DNA of 20,697 bases from the NCBI GenBank assembly GCA_014378155.1, contig JACMOF010000115.1, positions 1-20,697 of the forward strand, given 5' to 3'. Origin of the DNA: Caulobacter sp. Lineage in GTDB: Bacteria > Pseudomonadota > Alphaproteobacteria > Caulobacterales > Caulobacteraceae. Positions 1 through 7,269 of this stretch are shown piece after piece. The notes beneath the pieces are model-generated. The model was not told where the DNA came from, ran no database searches, and was given only the letters and a program-made list of their open reading frames with translations. Numbering within the stretch: the stretch's first letter is position 1; every line of letters starts with the position of its first letter. A program made the position numbers and the translations under genes.

Positions 1-248
1 AACGTGGAGGCACCGTTCAAGCGGCTGGAGCCGACCACCGCGTCGTCCACCACCCCGCGCCACGGGTCAGTGGGCTTGGCGCCTTCTCTGGCGATGCGGC
101 CCCGGCTGCGAAAAGCGCCGAGCAGGAGGGGGCGTTTAAAGCCGCCGCCGCTCCTGAAGCCGCTGCCGTCGAACCCGCCCCGGAAGCCGCTCAACAAGCG
201 ACCGCCGAGGCCATCCAAGCCGTCGCCGAAGAGCCGGCCGCGAGCTGA
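1..248 (+). CDS. rpsB: Probable 3' end of ribosomal protein S2 (C-terminal tail)
   Basis: Open frame entering from the left edge (codons in phase with position 3) and ending at the TGA at 246-248. The last ~55 residues are rich in Ala, Glu, Pro and Gln (ending AVAEEPAAS), a low-complexity acidic tail of the kind that extends S2 in many alphaproteobacteria. The conserved S2 core lies outside the window, so the name rests mainly on position: rpsB lies directly before tsf in nearly all bacteria. S2 is a small-subunit protein needed for translation initiation. Oddity: over about the first 80 bases another frame (in phase with position 1) has the stronger third-position G/C bias, and the residues read in the rpsB frame there look unusual; see findings. 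The gene is followed by an intrinsic terminator. Confidence 0.6.
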   Translation, partial: RGGTVQAAGADHRVVHHPAPRVSGLGAFSGDAAPAAKSAEQEGAFKAAAAPEAAAVEPAPEAAQQATAEAIQAVAEEPAAS

Positions 249-306
249 TTTTCCAGCCGCCACGCTCGGGTTTCGACCGGGGCGTGGCTGTTGCGCCCCT
301 GACATG

Positions 307-340
307 CGACCGGGCTATCAAGCCCGGTCGTAGTTTGTTT
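307..340 (+). terminator. Rho-independent terminator between rpsB and tsf
   Basis: A perfect 10-bp GC-rich stem (307-316 pairing with 321-330, left arm CGACCGGGCT) closes on the tetraloop ATCA and is followed by the T-rich run TAGTTTGTTT (331-340). This is the classic intrinsic terminator form. It lies 58 bases after the probable rpsB stop and 65 bases before the tsf start, so tsf must depend on read-through or on its own promoter. I did not find a convincing promoter in 341-392. Confidence 0.8.
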
Positions 341-405
341 CACGCGTCCCCGCGCGCCGGTTTCGGTGCTGGTTGGAAGCGCCCCGATATTCAATGGAGG
401 AATTC

Positions 406-1347
406 ATGGCTGAAGTGACCGCTGCGCTGGTGAAAGAACTGCGCGAAAAGTCCGGCGTCGGCATGATGGACTGCAAGAAGGCCCTCGTCGAAAACGCCGG
501 TGACGTCGATGCGTCCATCGACTGGCTGCGCGCCAAGGGCCTGTCCAAGGCCGCCAAGAAGGCCGACCGCGTCGCGGCCGAAGGCCTGGTGGGCATCGCC
601 GTGCGCAATGACGGCGTTGGCATGACCGCCGCCGCAGTCGAGGTGAACGCCGAGACCGACTTTCTGGGCCGCAACGACCTGTTCCAGAACGCCGTACGCA
701 AGATCGCGGCCGTCGGCCTGGATGTCGAAGGCGTGGACGCCATCACTGCGGCCAAGACCGCCGAAGGCGACGTCGTGTCGGACTTGCTGACCAACCTGAT
801 CGCCACGATCGGCGAGAACATGCTGCTGCGTCGCTCGGCGCGCTTCACCGTCGCCAAGGGCGCGGTGTCGTCCTACATCCATAACGCCACCGCGCCGGAC
901 CTGGGCCGGATCGGCGTGCTGGTGGCCATCGAAGGCGAAGGTGATCAGGCCAAAATCCTTGAGCTGGGCCGCAAGATCGCCATGCACGTGGCCGCGACCG
1001 CCCCGCTGTCGCTGTCGCCGGATGATCTGGACCAGGCCGCGATCGAGAAGGAACGCCAGATCTTCACCGAGCAGGCCCTGGAGTCGGGCAAGCCCCCGGC
1101 CGTGGTCGAGAAGATGGTCGAAGGCCGCATCCGCAAGTTCCTGGAGGAAGTCGTGCTGCTGAAGCAGGCCTTCGTCATGAACCCGGACCAGACCGTCGAG
1201 CAACTCGTCGCCGAGACCGGCAAGGAACTGGGCTCGCCGCTCACCGTGAAGGGCTTCGTTCGCCTAGCCCTGGGTGAAGGCGTCGAGAAGGCTCCGGAGG
1301 GCGATTTCGCCGCCGAAGTCGCAGCCATGGCTGGCGGTCAAGCCTAA
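406..1347 (+). CDS. tsf: Translation elongation factor Ts
   Basis: EF-Ts, the cytoplasmic nucleotide-exchange factor that releases GDP from EF-Tu. The 313-residue protein has the usual length. It opens with a UBA-like helical domain (about residues 1-55, [19 protein letters not shown], then MMDCKKAL), followed by the EF-Tu-contacting signature ETDF at 83-86, and the dimerisation/core domains to the C-terminus. The ATG at 406 is chosen because TGGAGG (395-400) lies five bases before it and because the family's MAE/MAxVTA start is there; an in-frame start 33 bases earlier has no such support. It follows rpsB as usual, but is flanked on both sides by intrinsic terminators (307-340 and 1400-1436), which suggests transcription separately adjustable from rpsB and pyrH. 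Confidence 0.98.
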   Translation: MAEVTAALVKELREKSGVGMMDCKKALVENAGDVDASIDWLRAKGLSKAAKKADRVAAEGLVGIAVRNDGVGMTAAAVEVNAETDFLGRNDLFQNAVRKIAAVGLDVEGVDAITAAKTAEGDVVSDLLTNLIATIGENMLLRRSARFTVAKGAVSSYIHNATAPDLGRIGVLVAIEGEGDQAKILELGRKIAMHVAATAPLSLSPDDLDQAAIEKERQIFTEQALESGKPPAVVEKMVEGRIRKFLEEVVLLKQAFVMNPDQTVEQLVAETGKELGSPLTVKGFVRLALGEGVEKAPEGDFAAEVAAMAGGQA

Positions 1348-1399
1348 GCCTTCTCCGCCGGCTTGGCCTCAGGGCTGGACGGCGGAGCAGATCGCCGAA

Positions 1400-1436
1400 G
1401 GGCGCGGCGCGTTTCAACGCGCGCCGCGCCCTTTTT
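1400..1436 (+). terminator. Strong Rho-independent terminator after tsf
   Basis: A perfect 12-bp stem, GGGCGCGGCGCG (1400-1411) pairing with CGCGCCGCGCCC (1420-1431), has an 8-base loop and is followed directly by TTTTT (1432-1436). It lies 52 bases after the tsf stop and 115 bases before the pyrH start. It should end most tsf transcripts and uncouple pyrH and the downstream envelope genes. A weaker inverted repeat (CTCCGCCG at 1353-1360 with CGGCGGAG at 1380-1387) sits just upstream. Confidence 0.88.
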
Positions 1437-1550
1437 GCGCGCGGCTTGCGTCCTGCACGCGATCTCGGCGGTTTTCAGCCGGAAAACCGATCCCACTTTT
1501 TCGGAACGCGCACTATGTTGCGTCTCGACGACTCAAGAAGAGCCAGCAGC

Positions 1551-2288
1551 ATGTCCGAAGCCCCGCACAAACCGTACCGCCGCGTGCTCCTGAAGGTTTC
1601 GGGCGAAGTGCTGATGGGCGATACGCCCTACGGCATCGACACCAAGACCGTCGAGGCGGTGGCCGAGGACATCCGCCAGATCGTCCAGTCCGGCGTCGAG
1701 CTGTGCCTGGTGATCGGCGGCGGCAACATCTTCCGCGGCATGGCGGGGGCGGCCAAGGGCATGGAACGGTCCAGCGCCGACTATATGGGGATGTTGGCCA
1801 CGGTAATGAACGCCTTGGCGATGCAGGACGCGCTTGAGCGGATCGGCGTCTCCACGCGCGTGCAGTCGGCCATCCCGATGGCCACGGTCTGCGAGCCCTA
1901 CATCCGTCGCCGCGCCCAGCGGCACCTGGAGAAGGGCAGGGTGGTGATCTTCGCCGCCGGCACCGGCAACCCGTTCTTCACCACCGACACCGCCGCCGCC
2001 CTGCGTGCCGCCGAGATGCAGTGCGACGCCCTGTTCAAGGGCACCAGCGTCGATGGCATCTACAGCGCCGATCCCAAGAAGGACCCGGCCGCCAAGCGTT
2101 ACGACACGCTCAGCTACATGGACGTGCTGGCCCAGGACCTGCGGGTGATGGACGCCTCGGCCGTGGCGCTGATGCGCGACAACAACATTCCGATCATCGT
2201 CTTCTCGATCAAGGGACGCGGCAACCTGCTGGATGTCCTCAAGGGCCAGGGGACGCGCACCGTCGTTTCCGCCGGCCAAGCCGCCTAA
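1551..2288 (+). CDS. pyrH: Uridylate kinase (UMP kinase)
   Basis: UMP kinase of the amino-acid-kinase fold, which phosphorylates UMP to UDP with ATP in pyrimidine nucleotide synthesis; cytoplasmic hexamer in the family. The 245-residue product shows the nucleotide-binding start LLKVSGE (13-19), the glycine loop GGGNIFRG (56-63), and the family's [16 protein letters not shown] and [12 protein letters not shown] segments for UMP and ATP binding. The ATG at 1551 is preferred, with AAGAAGAG (1535-1542) eight bases upstream; an in-frame start 105 bases further upstream would add a poorly conserved leader. The gene comes 115 bases after the tsf terminator and 25 bases before frr, and is probably the first gene of the long envelope run, though I could not pick out a promoter. 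Confidence 0.98.
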   Translation: MSEAPHKPYRRVLLKVSGEVLMGDTPYGIDTKTVEAVAEDIRQIVQSGVELCLVIGGGNIFRGMAGAAKGMERSSADYMGMLATVMNALAMQDALERIGVSTRVQSAIPMATVCEPYIRRRAQRHLEKGRVVIFAAGTGNPFFTTDTAAALRAAEMQCDALFKGTSVDGIYSADPKKDPAAKRYDTLSYMDVLAQDLRVMDASAVALMRDNNIPIIVFSIKGRGNLLDVLKGQGTRTVVSAGQAA

Positions 2289-2313
2289 TTTCCCAGCGAA
2301 AAGAGCCCAAGCC

Positions 2314-2880
2314 ATGGCCACCGCCGAAAAACCCGATCTGCCCCGCTACAAGGACCGCATGGACAAGTCGGTCGTGTCGTTGAAGGAAGACTTCGCCGGT
2401 CTGCGCACCGGCCGCGCCTCGTCAAGCCTGCTCGACCAGATCATGGTCAGCGCCTACGGCTCGATGGTTCAGCTCAACACCGTGGCTTCGATCAGCGTGC
2501 CCGAGCCGCGCCAGATCAATGTCAACGTCTGGGACAAGGGTGTCGTCGGCGCCGTCGAAAAGGCCATCCGCAACTCCGATCTGGGCCTGAACCCGGTCAT
2601 GGAGGGCAACAACCTCCGCATCCCGATCCCGCCGCTGACCGAAGAGCGCCGCAAGGATCTGTCTAAGATCGCCGGCAAATACGCCGAGGCCCAGAAGGTG
2701 GCCGTGCGCAATATTCGCCGCGACGCCAACGACGACCTGAAGAAGGCCGAGAAGGCCAGCGTCATCAGCGAGGACGAGCTGAAAAAGATGGAAACCGAGG
2801 TCCAAAAGATGACCGACGAGGCCATCAAGCGGATCGACGAGGCCTTGAAAAACAAAGAACAAGAGATCATGCAGGTTTAG
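2314..2880 (+). CDS. frr: Ribosome recycling factor
   Basis: RRF, which with EF-G splits post-termination ribosomes. The 188-residue length is typical (about 185). The sequence shows the family's helical hallmark segments: [12 protein letters not shown] near residues 30-41, [25 protein letters not shown] in the middle, then [15 protein letters not shown] and the C-terminal helix ending in EIMQV. The charged three-helix domain I and the small beta-rich domain II are both present in full. The ATG at 2314 gives the usual MATAEKP start and is preceded by the purine-rich GAAAAGAG at 2298-2305. It lies 25 bases after pyrH, its common partner, and 45 bases before uppS. Confidence 0.98.
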   Translation: MATAEKPDLPRYKDRMDKSVVSLKEDFAGLRTGRASSSLLDQIMVSAYGSMVQLNTVASISVPEPRQINVNVWDKGVVGAVEKAIRNSDLGLNPVMEGNNLRIPIPPLTEERRKDLSKIAGKYAEAQKVAVRNIRRDANDDLKKAEKASVISEDELKKMETEVQKMTDEAIKRIDEALKNKEQEIMQV

Positions 2881-2925
2881 GCATCGACCTAAGTTGTGAG
2901 GGGCGATGAGGGAAGGCTGAAGCGC

Positions 2926-3705
2926 ATGGCGCCGACGACCGGCCTGCAGAACGTGTCGATACGCGCCGGGGGCGCCAAGTCGACGCCGTCGCTGCATGTG
3001 GCCATTATCATGGACGGCAATGGCCGGTGGGCGAAGCGGCGTAATCTGCCACGCGTCCTGGGCCACAGGGCTGGCGTCAACGCTCTAAAGCGCACCGTCG
3101 AGGGCGCCGGCGCCTTGGGCGTGGGCGTGCTGACGGTGTTCGGCTTTTCCACCGAAAATTGGAGCCGGCCGCCGCAGGAGGTGTCCGAGCTGATGGGCCT
3201 GTTGAAGGCCTATCTGGAATCCGACCTTGACCGGCTGGCGCGCGAAGGCGTGCGGGTGCGCATCATTGGCCGTCGCACGGGACTGGCGGCCGACGTGCTG
3301 GACGTGATCGACCGCGCCGAGCGCCGCACGGCCCAGAACAACAGTTTTCTGCTGCAGGTCGCCTTCAACTACGGCGGCCGCGCCGACATCACCGACGCCG
3401 CGCGCGCCTTCGCCCTGGCCGTCGAGCGCGGCGAGGCCCGGGCCGCCGACCTGGACGAGGCCATGTTCGAGCAACGGCTTTCCACCGCTAACGCCCCCGC
3501 GCCGGACCTGATCGTGCGGACCAGCGGCGAACAACGAATCTCGAATTTCCTGCTGTGGGAATGCGCTTACGCCGAACTGGTGTATCAGGATGTTCTTTGG
3601 CCGGACTATGGGCCCGAACACCTCGCCGCCGCGTTGACGGAATATCGCGGTCGCGATCGGCGCTATGGAGGTATTGCCGTCGATGACGTCGCCGTCGCCG
3701 GCTAA
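2926..3705 (+). CDS. uppS: Undecaprenyl diphosphate synthase (cis-prenyltransferase)
   Basis: Adds isopentenyl diphosphate units in cis to farnesyl diphosphate, giving the C55 carrier lipid for peptidoglycan and polysaccharide export. The 259-residue protein has the catalytic motif IIMDGNGRWA with Asp30, the substrate-binding GHRAG (46-50), FGFSTENWSRP (72-82), and the C-terminal RTSGEQRISNFLLWE block that binds the isopentenyl diphosphate. The ATG at 2926 is chosen because GAGGGAAGG (2908-2916) precedes it; a GTG at 2896 in the same frame is possible but has weaker support. The 3' end overlaps cdsA by 23 bases, suggesting coupled translation. Its isoprenoid precursors depend on the MEP pathway enzyme Dxr encoded two genes downstream. 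Confidence 0.97.
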   Translation: MAPTTGLQNVSIRAGGAKSTPSLHVAIIMDGNGRWAKRRNLPRVLGHRAGVNALKRTVEGAGALGVGVLTVFGFSTENWSRPPQEVSELMGLLKAYLESDLDRLAREGVRVRIIGRRTGLAADVLDVIDRAERRTAQNNSFLLQVAFNYGGRADITDAARAFALAVERGEARAADLDEAMFEQRLSTANAPAPDLIVRTSGEQRISNFLLWECAYAELVYQDVLWPDYGPEHLAAALTEYRGRDRRYGGIAVDDVAVAG

Positions 3706-4543
3706 GCGTTTCAACTGGGGTAACCTGCGAATCCGTGTCGCTTCGGCCACGGTGCTGGTGCCGACGGTCGTGGCCGCCGTCTGGTTTGGGGACGTCTGGT
3801 TCCTGGCCCTGATCCTGGTCGGCGTCGCCCTGCTGGCGCGTGAGTGGGCCGAGATGAGCGCCAAGCGCGCCGCGCTCGGTGTCGCCCTGGCGATTGGCGC
3901 GGCGTCGGCGATCTCGGTAATCGTCGCCTTCCAAGGCCACTACTACATCACCTGGCCCGTCGTGATCATTGGGGCCATCGCCGCGGCCCTGATGGCCCGG
4001 GGCGCGCTCGAGCGTCGGGCCGATGCGGCCTATGGCGTTATCTACATCGCCCCTTCGGTCATCGCCCTGATCTGGTTGCGACAAAACCCTGTCGACCAAG
4101 CCGTCGGGCTTAGCTGGACCCTGCTGCTGTTCACGGCGACCTGGTTCGCCGACATCTTCGCCTTCGTGACCGGCAGCATCTTCAAGGGCCCCAAGCTGTG
4201 GCCGCGCTATTCGCCGAACAAGACCTGGTCGGGGTTCTTCGGTGGACTTGTCGCGGCGGCGCTCGGCGCGATCGGCATCGTCGCCCTGACGCGCGCGCTG
4301 CCGGCCCTGCCGGACCTCGACCTGTCGGGGCCCGTTGCGGCGGCGGCGGGGTTCTTGGGCGGCCTGGCCACCTTGCCCGGCCACCCATGGGGATCGATGC
4401 TCAAGCGCCGGTTCGGCGTGAAGGACTCCGGCGACCTGATCCCCGGCCATGGCGGCATGCTCGACCGGGTGGATGGCTTGATGTTCGCGGCGATCGTGGT
4501 CGCCGGCGCGCGACTGCTCGACCAGTGGGGATGGTTGCCTTGA
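3683..4543 (+). CDS. cdsA: Phosphatidate cytidylyltransferase (CDP-diglyceride synthase)
   Basis: Integral membrane enzyme that makes CDP-diacylglycerol from phosphatidic acid and CTP, the branch point of phospholipid synthesis. The 286-residue product has a run of hydrophobic segments from about residue 20 to 220 and ends with the complete family signature at about 238-266 ([13 protein letters not shown], then [13 protein letters not shown]), which carries the metal-binding acidic residues. The ATG at 3683 is preferred because GGAGG (3667-3671) lies 11 bases upstream; an in-frame ATG at 3665 overlaps that site itself. The gene overlaps the end of uppS by 23 bases and the start of dxr by 13 bases, so all three are probably translated in a coupled way. 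Confidence 0.96.
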   Translation: MTSPSPAKRFNWGNLRIRVASATVLVPTVVAAVWFGDVWFLALILVGVALLAREWAEMSAKRAALGVALAIGAASAISVIVAFQGHYYITWPVVIIGAIAAALMARGALERRADAAYGVIYIAPSVIALIWLRQNPVDQAVGLSWTLLLFTATWFADIFAFVTGSIFKGPKLWPRYSPNKTWSGFFGGLVAAALGAIGIVALTRALPALPDLDLSGPVAAAAGFLGGLATLPGHPWGSMLKRRFGVKDSGDLIPGHGGMLDRVDGLMFAAIVVAGARLLDQWGWLP

Positions 4544-5745
4544 CCCTTGTGAACGCGATCGCGGCCCGCAAGGTCGTGGTGCTGGGTTCGACGGGCTCCA
4601 TCGGCGTTTCGACCCTGGACCTGTTCGATCAGGCGGGTGTCGAGGTCGAGATCCTGGCCCTGACGGCAGGACGCAATGTCGCCAAGCTGGCCGAGCAGGC
4701 GCTGCGCTGGAAGCCCAGGATTGCGGTCATCGACGACGAGCGCCTGCTGCTGGAATTGCGTGAGCGCCTGGCCGGCTCGGGCGTCGAGGCCGCAGCCGGC
4801 GCCGCCGCCGTTTCGGAAGCCGCCGCCATGGGCGCGGATTGGGTGATGTCGGCCATTGTCGGCGCGGCGGGCCTGGCGCCGACCCTGGCCGCAGCCCGCA
4901 CTGGGGCGGTCATCGCTTTGGCCAACAAGGAAAGCCTGGTCTGCGCCGGTCCGTCCCTGTTGCGCATCGCCCACGCGGCCGGCGGATCGGTGATCCCAGT
5001 CGATTCGGAGCATTCGGCGATCTTCCAGGTGCTGCAGCGCGATTGCCTGGACCGGGTGGCGCGTCTGATCCTGACCGCCTCCGGCGGCCCGTTCCGCACC
5101 TGGGATAAGGCGGCCATGGCCAAGGCCACGCCCGAACAGGCGATCGCCCACCCCAACTGGTCGATGGGCGCGAAGATTTCGGTCGATTCCGCGACGATGA
5201 TGAACAAGGGCCTCGAGATGATCGAGGCGTCCTACCTGTTCGACACGCCGCAGGAGCGCATCGACGTGGTGATCCACCCGCAGTCGGTGATCCACAGTCT
5301 GGTCGAATATACCGACGGATCGACCCTGGCCCAGATGGGGCCGCCGGACATGCGCAGCCCGATCTCCTGCGCCTTTTCCTGGCCCCAGCGCCTGTCCTGG
5401 CCCGCAAAGCCTCTGGACCTGGCCGCCTACGGCCAACTGACCTTCGAAGAACCTGACCTGGAGCGCTTCCCGTCGATCGCCATCGCCCGCGAGGCCCTGC
5501 GCCTGGGCGGCGGCGCGCCGGCGGCGATGAACGCGGCCAATGAGGTCGCTGTCGCGGCCTTCCTTGACCGCCAGATCGGCTTTCTGGATATTGCCAGCGC
5601 GGTGGCGGGGACACTGGAACGCATGAACGGCCGGGGCGACCTGGCCGTGAGCGACGACGACGCCCTCGACAGCGCAATGATGACTGACGCGTCGGCCCGC
5701 CGCATTGCGGCCGAGGTTGTCGGCCAAGTTCGCCGTTCAAACTGA
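4531..5745 (+). CDS. dxr: 1-deoxy-D-xylulose 5-phosphate reductoisomerase
   Basis: Second enzyme of the MEP isoprenoid pathway: it converts DXP to 2-C-methyl-D-erythritol 4-phosphate with NADPH, and is the target of fosmidomycin. The 404-residue protein begins with the nucleotide-binding motif GSTGSIG (19-25), has the ALANKES segment, the metal/substrate motifs [11 protein letters not shown] and [19 protein letters not shown], and the C-terminal alpha-helical domain with AAMNAANE. The ATG at 4531 overlaps the end of cdsA by 13 bases; TTG at 4540 (sharing bases with the cdsA TGA) and GTG at 4549 are alternative starts in the same frame, and the GTGGGG run at 4525-4530 could serve the TTG. It is followed 22 bases later by rseP. 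Confidence 0.97.
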   Translation: MVALTLVNAIAARKVVVLGSTGSIGVSTLDLFDQAGVEVEILALTAGRNVAKLAEQALRWKPRIAVIDDERLLLELRERLAGSGVEAAAGAAAVSEAAAMGADWVMSAIVGAAGLAPTLAAARTGAVIALANKESLVCAGPSLLRIAHAAGGSVIPVDSEHSAIFQVLQRDCLDRVARLILTASGGPFRTWDKAAMAKATPEQAIAHPNWSMGAKISVDSATMMNKGLEMIEASYLFDTPQERIDVVIHPQSVIHSLVEYTDGSTLAQMGPPDMRSPISCAFSWPQRLSWPAKPLDLAAYGQLTFEEPDLERFPSIAIAREALRLGGGAPAAMNAANEVAVAAFLDRQIGFLDIASAVAGTLERMNGRGDLAVSDDDALDSAMMTDASARRIAAEVVGQVRRSN

Positions 5746-5767
5746 AGACGAGAAGAAAATCCCGATC

Positions 5768-7252
5768 ATGCTCGGCTTCATCCAGTCCGCTGCGTCCTAC
5801 TTGATCGCCTTTCCACTGGTGATCCTGTTGGTCGTGACCGTGCACGAGCTTGGCCACTTCTGGGCGGCCAAGGCCTGCGGCGTGGCGATCGACCGATTCG
5901 CGATCGGCTTCGGTAAGCCCGTCGCCGCCTGGCGCGACAAGGCTGGCGTGCAATGGCAACTGGGCTGGTTGCCGCTTGGTGGCTATGTCCGCTTTTCTGG
6001 CGACGAGAACGTAGCCAGTGTGCCCGACCAGAACGACTTGAAGGCCATGCGCGCCGAGATCGAGCAGCGCGAGGGCAAGGAAGCCGTCGCGCGCTATTTC
6101 CATTTCAAGCCGCTCTGGCAGCGCGCGATCGTGGTCGCGGCAGGACCGGTCGCCAATTTCATCCTCGCCATCGTGCTGTTCGCCTTTCTGGCGGGCGTGT
6201 TTGGCGAAGTGGTGCGTAGACCGATCGTCACGGGTGTGAACGCCGGTAGCCCGGCGGCCCAGGCGGGTTTTGTCCAGGGCGACGTCATCCTCTCGGCCAA
6301 CGGCCGCAAGATGAAGAGTTTCGAGGACCTGGACCGCTACGCCATGCTGCGTAGCGATGTGCCGATTCAGTTCGAAGTGCGACGTGGAACGCAAGAAATT
6401 GACCTGACGGCCACGCCGGCTCTGCTGGACATTTCCGACGGCCTCGGCGGTAGCCAAAAGGGCGGCGTTCTCGGCTTTGGCGTTCCTGCTGTCGTCGATG
6501 AAGTGAAACCTCATGGCGCGGGCCACCTCGCCGGTTTCAAGCGCGGTGACGTGGTGCAGCGCGCCGACGGCGTGCCGATCAACAGCTTCGAGGACCTGAC
6601 GGCCTATGTGAAGAAGCGTGGCGCTCAGCCAATCAGGTTCGACGTCTATCGAGGGGGTCAAACGATCCAGTTGATCGCCACGCCGGCGATGGATGAAGCG
6701 CCCACAGCCAGCGGCAAGCCGGAACGCCGCCTCATGCTGGGACTGAGCCGGCTGCTGCCGAGGCAATATATCGAACGGATCCGCTACACGCCGGTCCAGG
6801 CTCTCGGCGTAGGCGTGACCCGCACCTGGGATGTGCTCGACACCACGGTCTTTTATCTGGGGCGGATGATCAGCGGTCAGGTGTCCGCCGATCAGATCGG
6901 CGGCCCGCTGGGAATCGCCAAGACCTCCGGCCAGGTCGCCCAGGCGGGCGCGGCCAACGGCACCGACCTGCCGACGATGCTGCTGGGCGCCTCGGTCGCC
7001 CTGCTCAGCCTCTCGGCCCTGATCTCAGTCAGCGTCGGCTTCATGAATCTTCTGCCGATCCCCGTTCTGGACGGCGGCCATCTGCTGTTCTACGCCTACG
7101 AAGCGGTCGCCAGCCGGCCGCTAGGGGCGAGGCTGCAAGCGGCCGGATATCGGGTTGGTCTTGCACTGTTGCTGGGTTTCATGTTGTTCGCGACCTGGAA
7201 TGATCTGCAGCGTTTGAGCGTGTTTAAATTCTTCGGCGGTTTGTTCTCTTGA
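5768..7252 (+). CDS. rseP: RseP/MmpA-family site-2 intramembrane zinc metalloprotease with two PDZ domains
   Basis: Inner-membrane S2P protease that cleaves substrates within transmembrane segments. In Caulobacter crescentus the homologue MmpA releases the polarity factor PodJ; in E. coli RseP cuts anti-sigma factor RseA. The 494-residue protein has the zinc site HELGH (26-30) in the first membrane segment, a second hydrophobic segment about 120-145, and the third zinc ligand in LDGG (Asp435) in the third, with a fourth near 464-478. Between them are two PDZ-like repeats, about 150-220 and 238-307, each containing a GF..GDV core and the repeated block SFEDL..Y; F.V.RG; ATPA. The C. crescentus protein, as I remember it, is about 400 residues with one PDZ, so this is longer. 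The ATG at 5768 follows GAAGACGAGAAG; bamA follows with almost no gap. Confidence 0.95.
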   Translation: MLGFIQSAASYLIAFPLVILLVVTVHELGHFWAAKACGVAIDRFAIGFGKPVAAWRDKAGVQWQLGWLPLGGYVRFSGDENVASVPDQNDLKAMRAEIEQREGKEAVARYFHFKPLWQRAIVVAAGPVANFILAIVLFAFLAGVFGEVVRRPIVTGVNAGSPAAQAGFVQGDVILSANGRKMKSFEDLDRYAMLRSDVPIQFEVRRGTQEIDLTATPALLDISDGLGGSQKGGVLGFGVPAVVDEVKPHGAGHLAGFKRGDVVQRADGVPINSFEDLTAYVKKRGAQPIRFDVYRGGQTIQLIATPAMDEAPTASGKPERRLMLGLSRLLPRQYIERIRYTPVQALGVGVTRTWDVLDTTVFYLGRMISGQVSADQIGGPLGIAKTSGQVAQAGAANGTDLPTMLLGASVALLSLSALISVSVGFMNLLPIPVLDGGHLLFYAYEAVASRPLGARLQAAGYRVGLALLLGFMLFATWNDLQRLSVFKFFGGLFS

Positions 7253-7269
7253 GCAGCCGCCTTCCGTCC

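Noticed and set aside
391..1203. Long antisense open frames opposite tsf, and similar ones opposite pyrH, dxr, rseP, bamA and lpxB, some over 500 codons.
   Set aside because: Such frames arise in GC-rich genes because stop codons are rare in the opposite frames; the composition (His/Gly/Arg/Ala rich) is typical of spurious translation and the plus-strand genes are unmistakable.
1353..1387. Inverted repeat CTCCGCCG / CGGCGGAG after tsf as a further terminator.
   Set aside because: The 19-base loop and lack of a T-tract make it a poor terminator; the strong hairpin at 1400-1436 is sufficient.
1514..1519. TATGTT as a -10 box for pyrH.
   Set aside because: No matching -35 at 15-18 bases upstream and it does not fit GCTANAWC; too weak to annotate.
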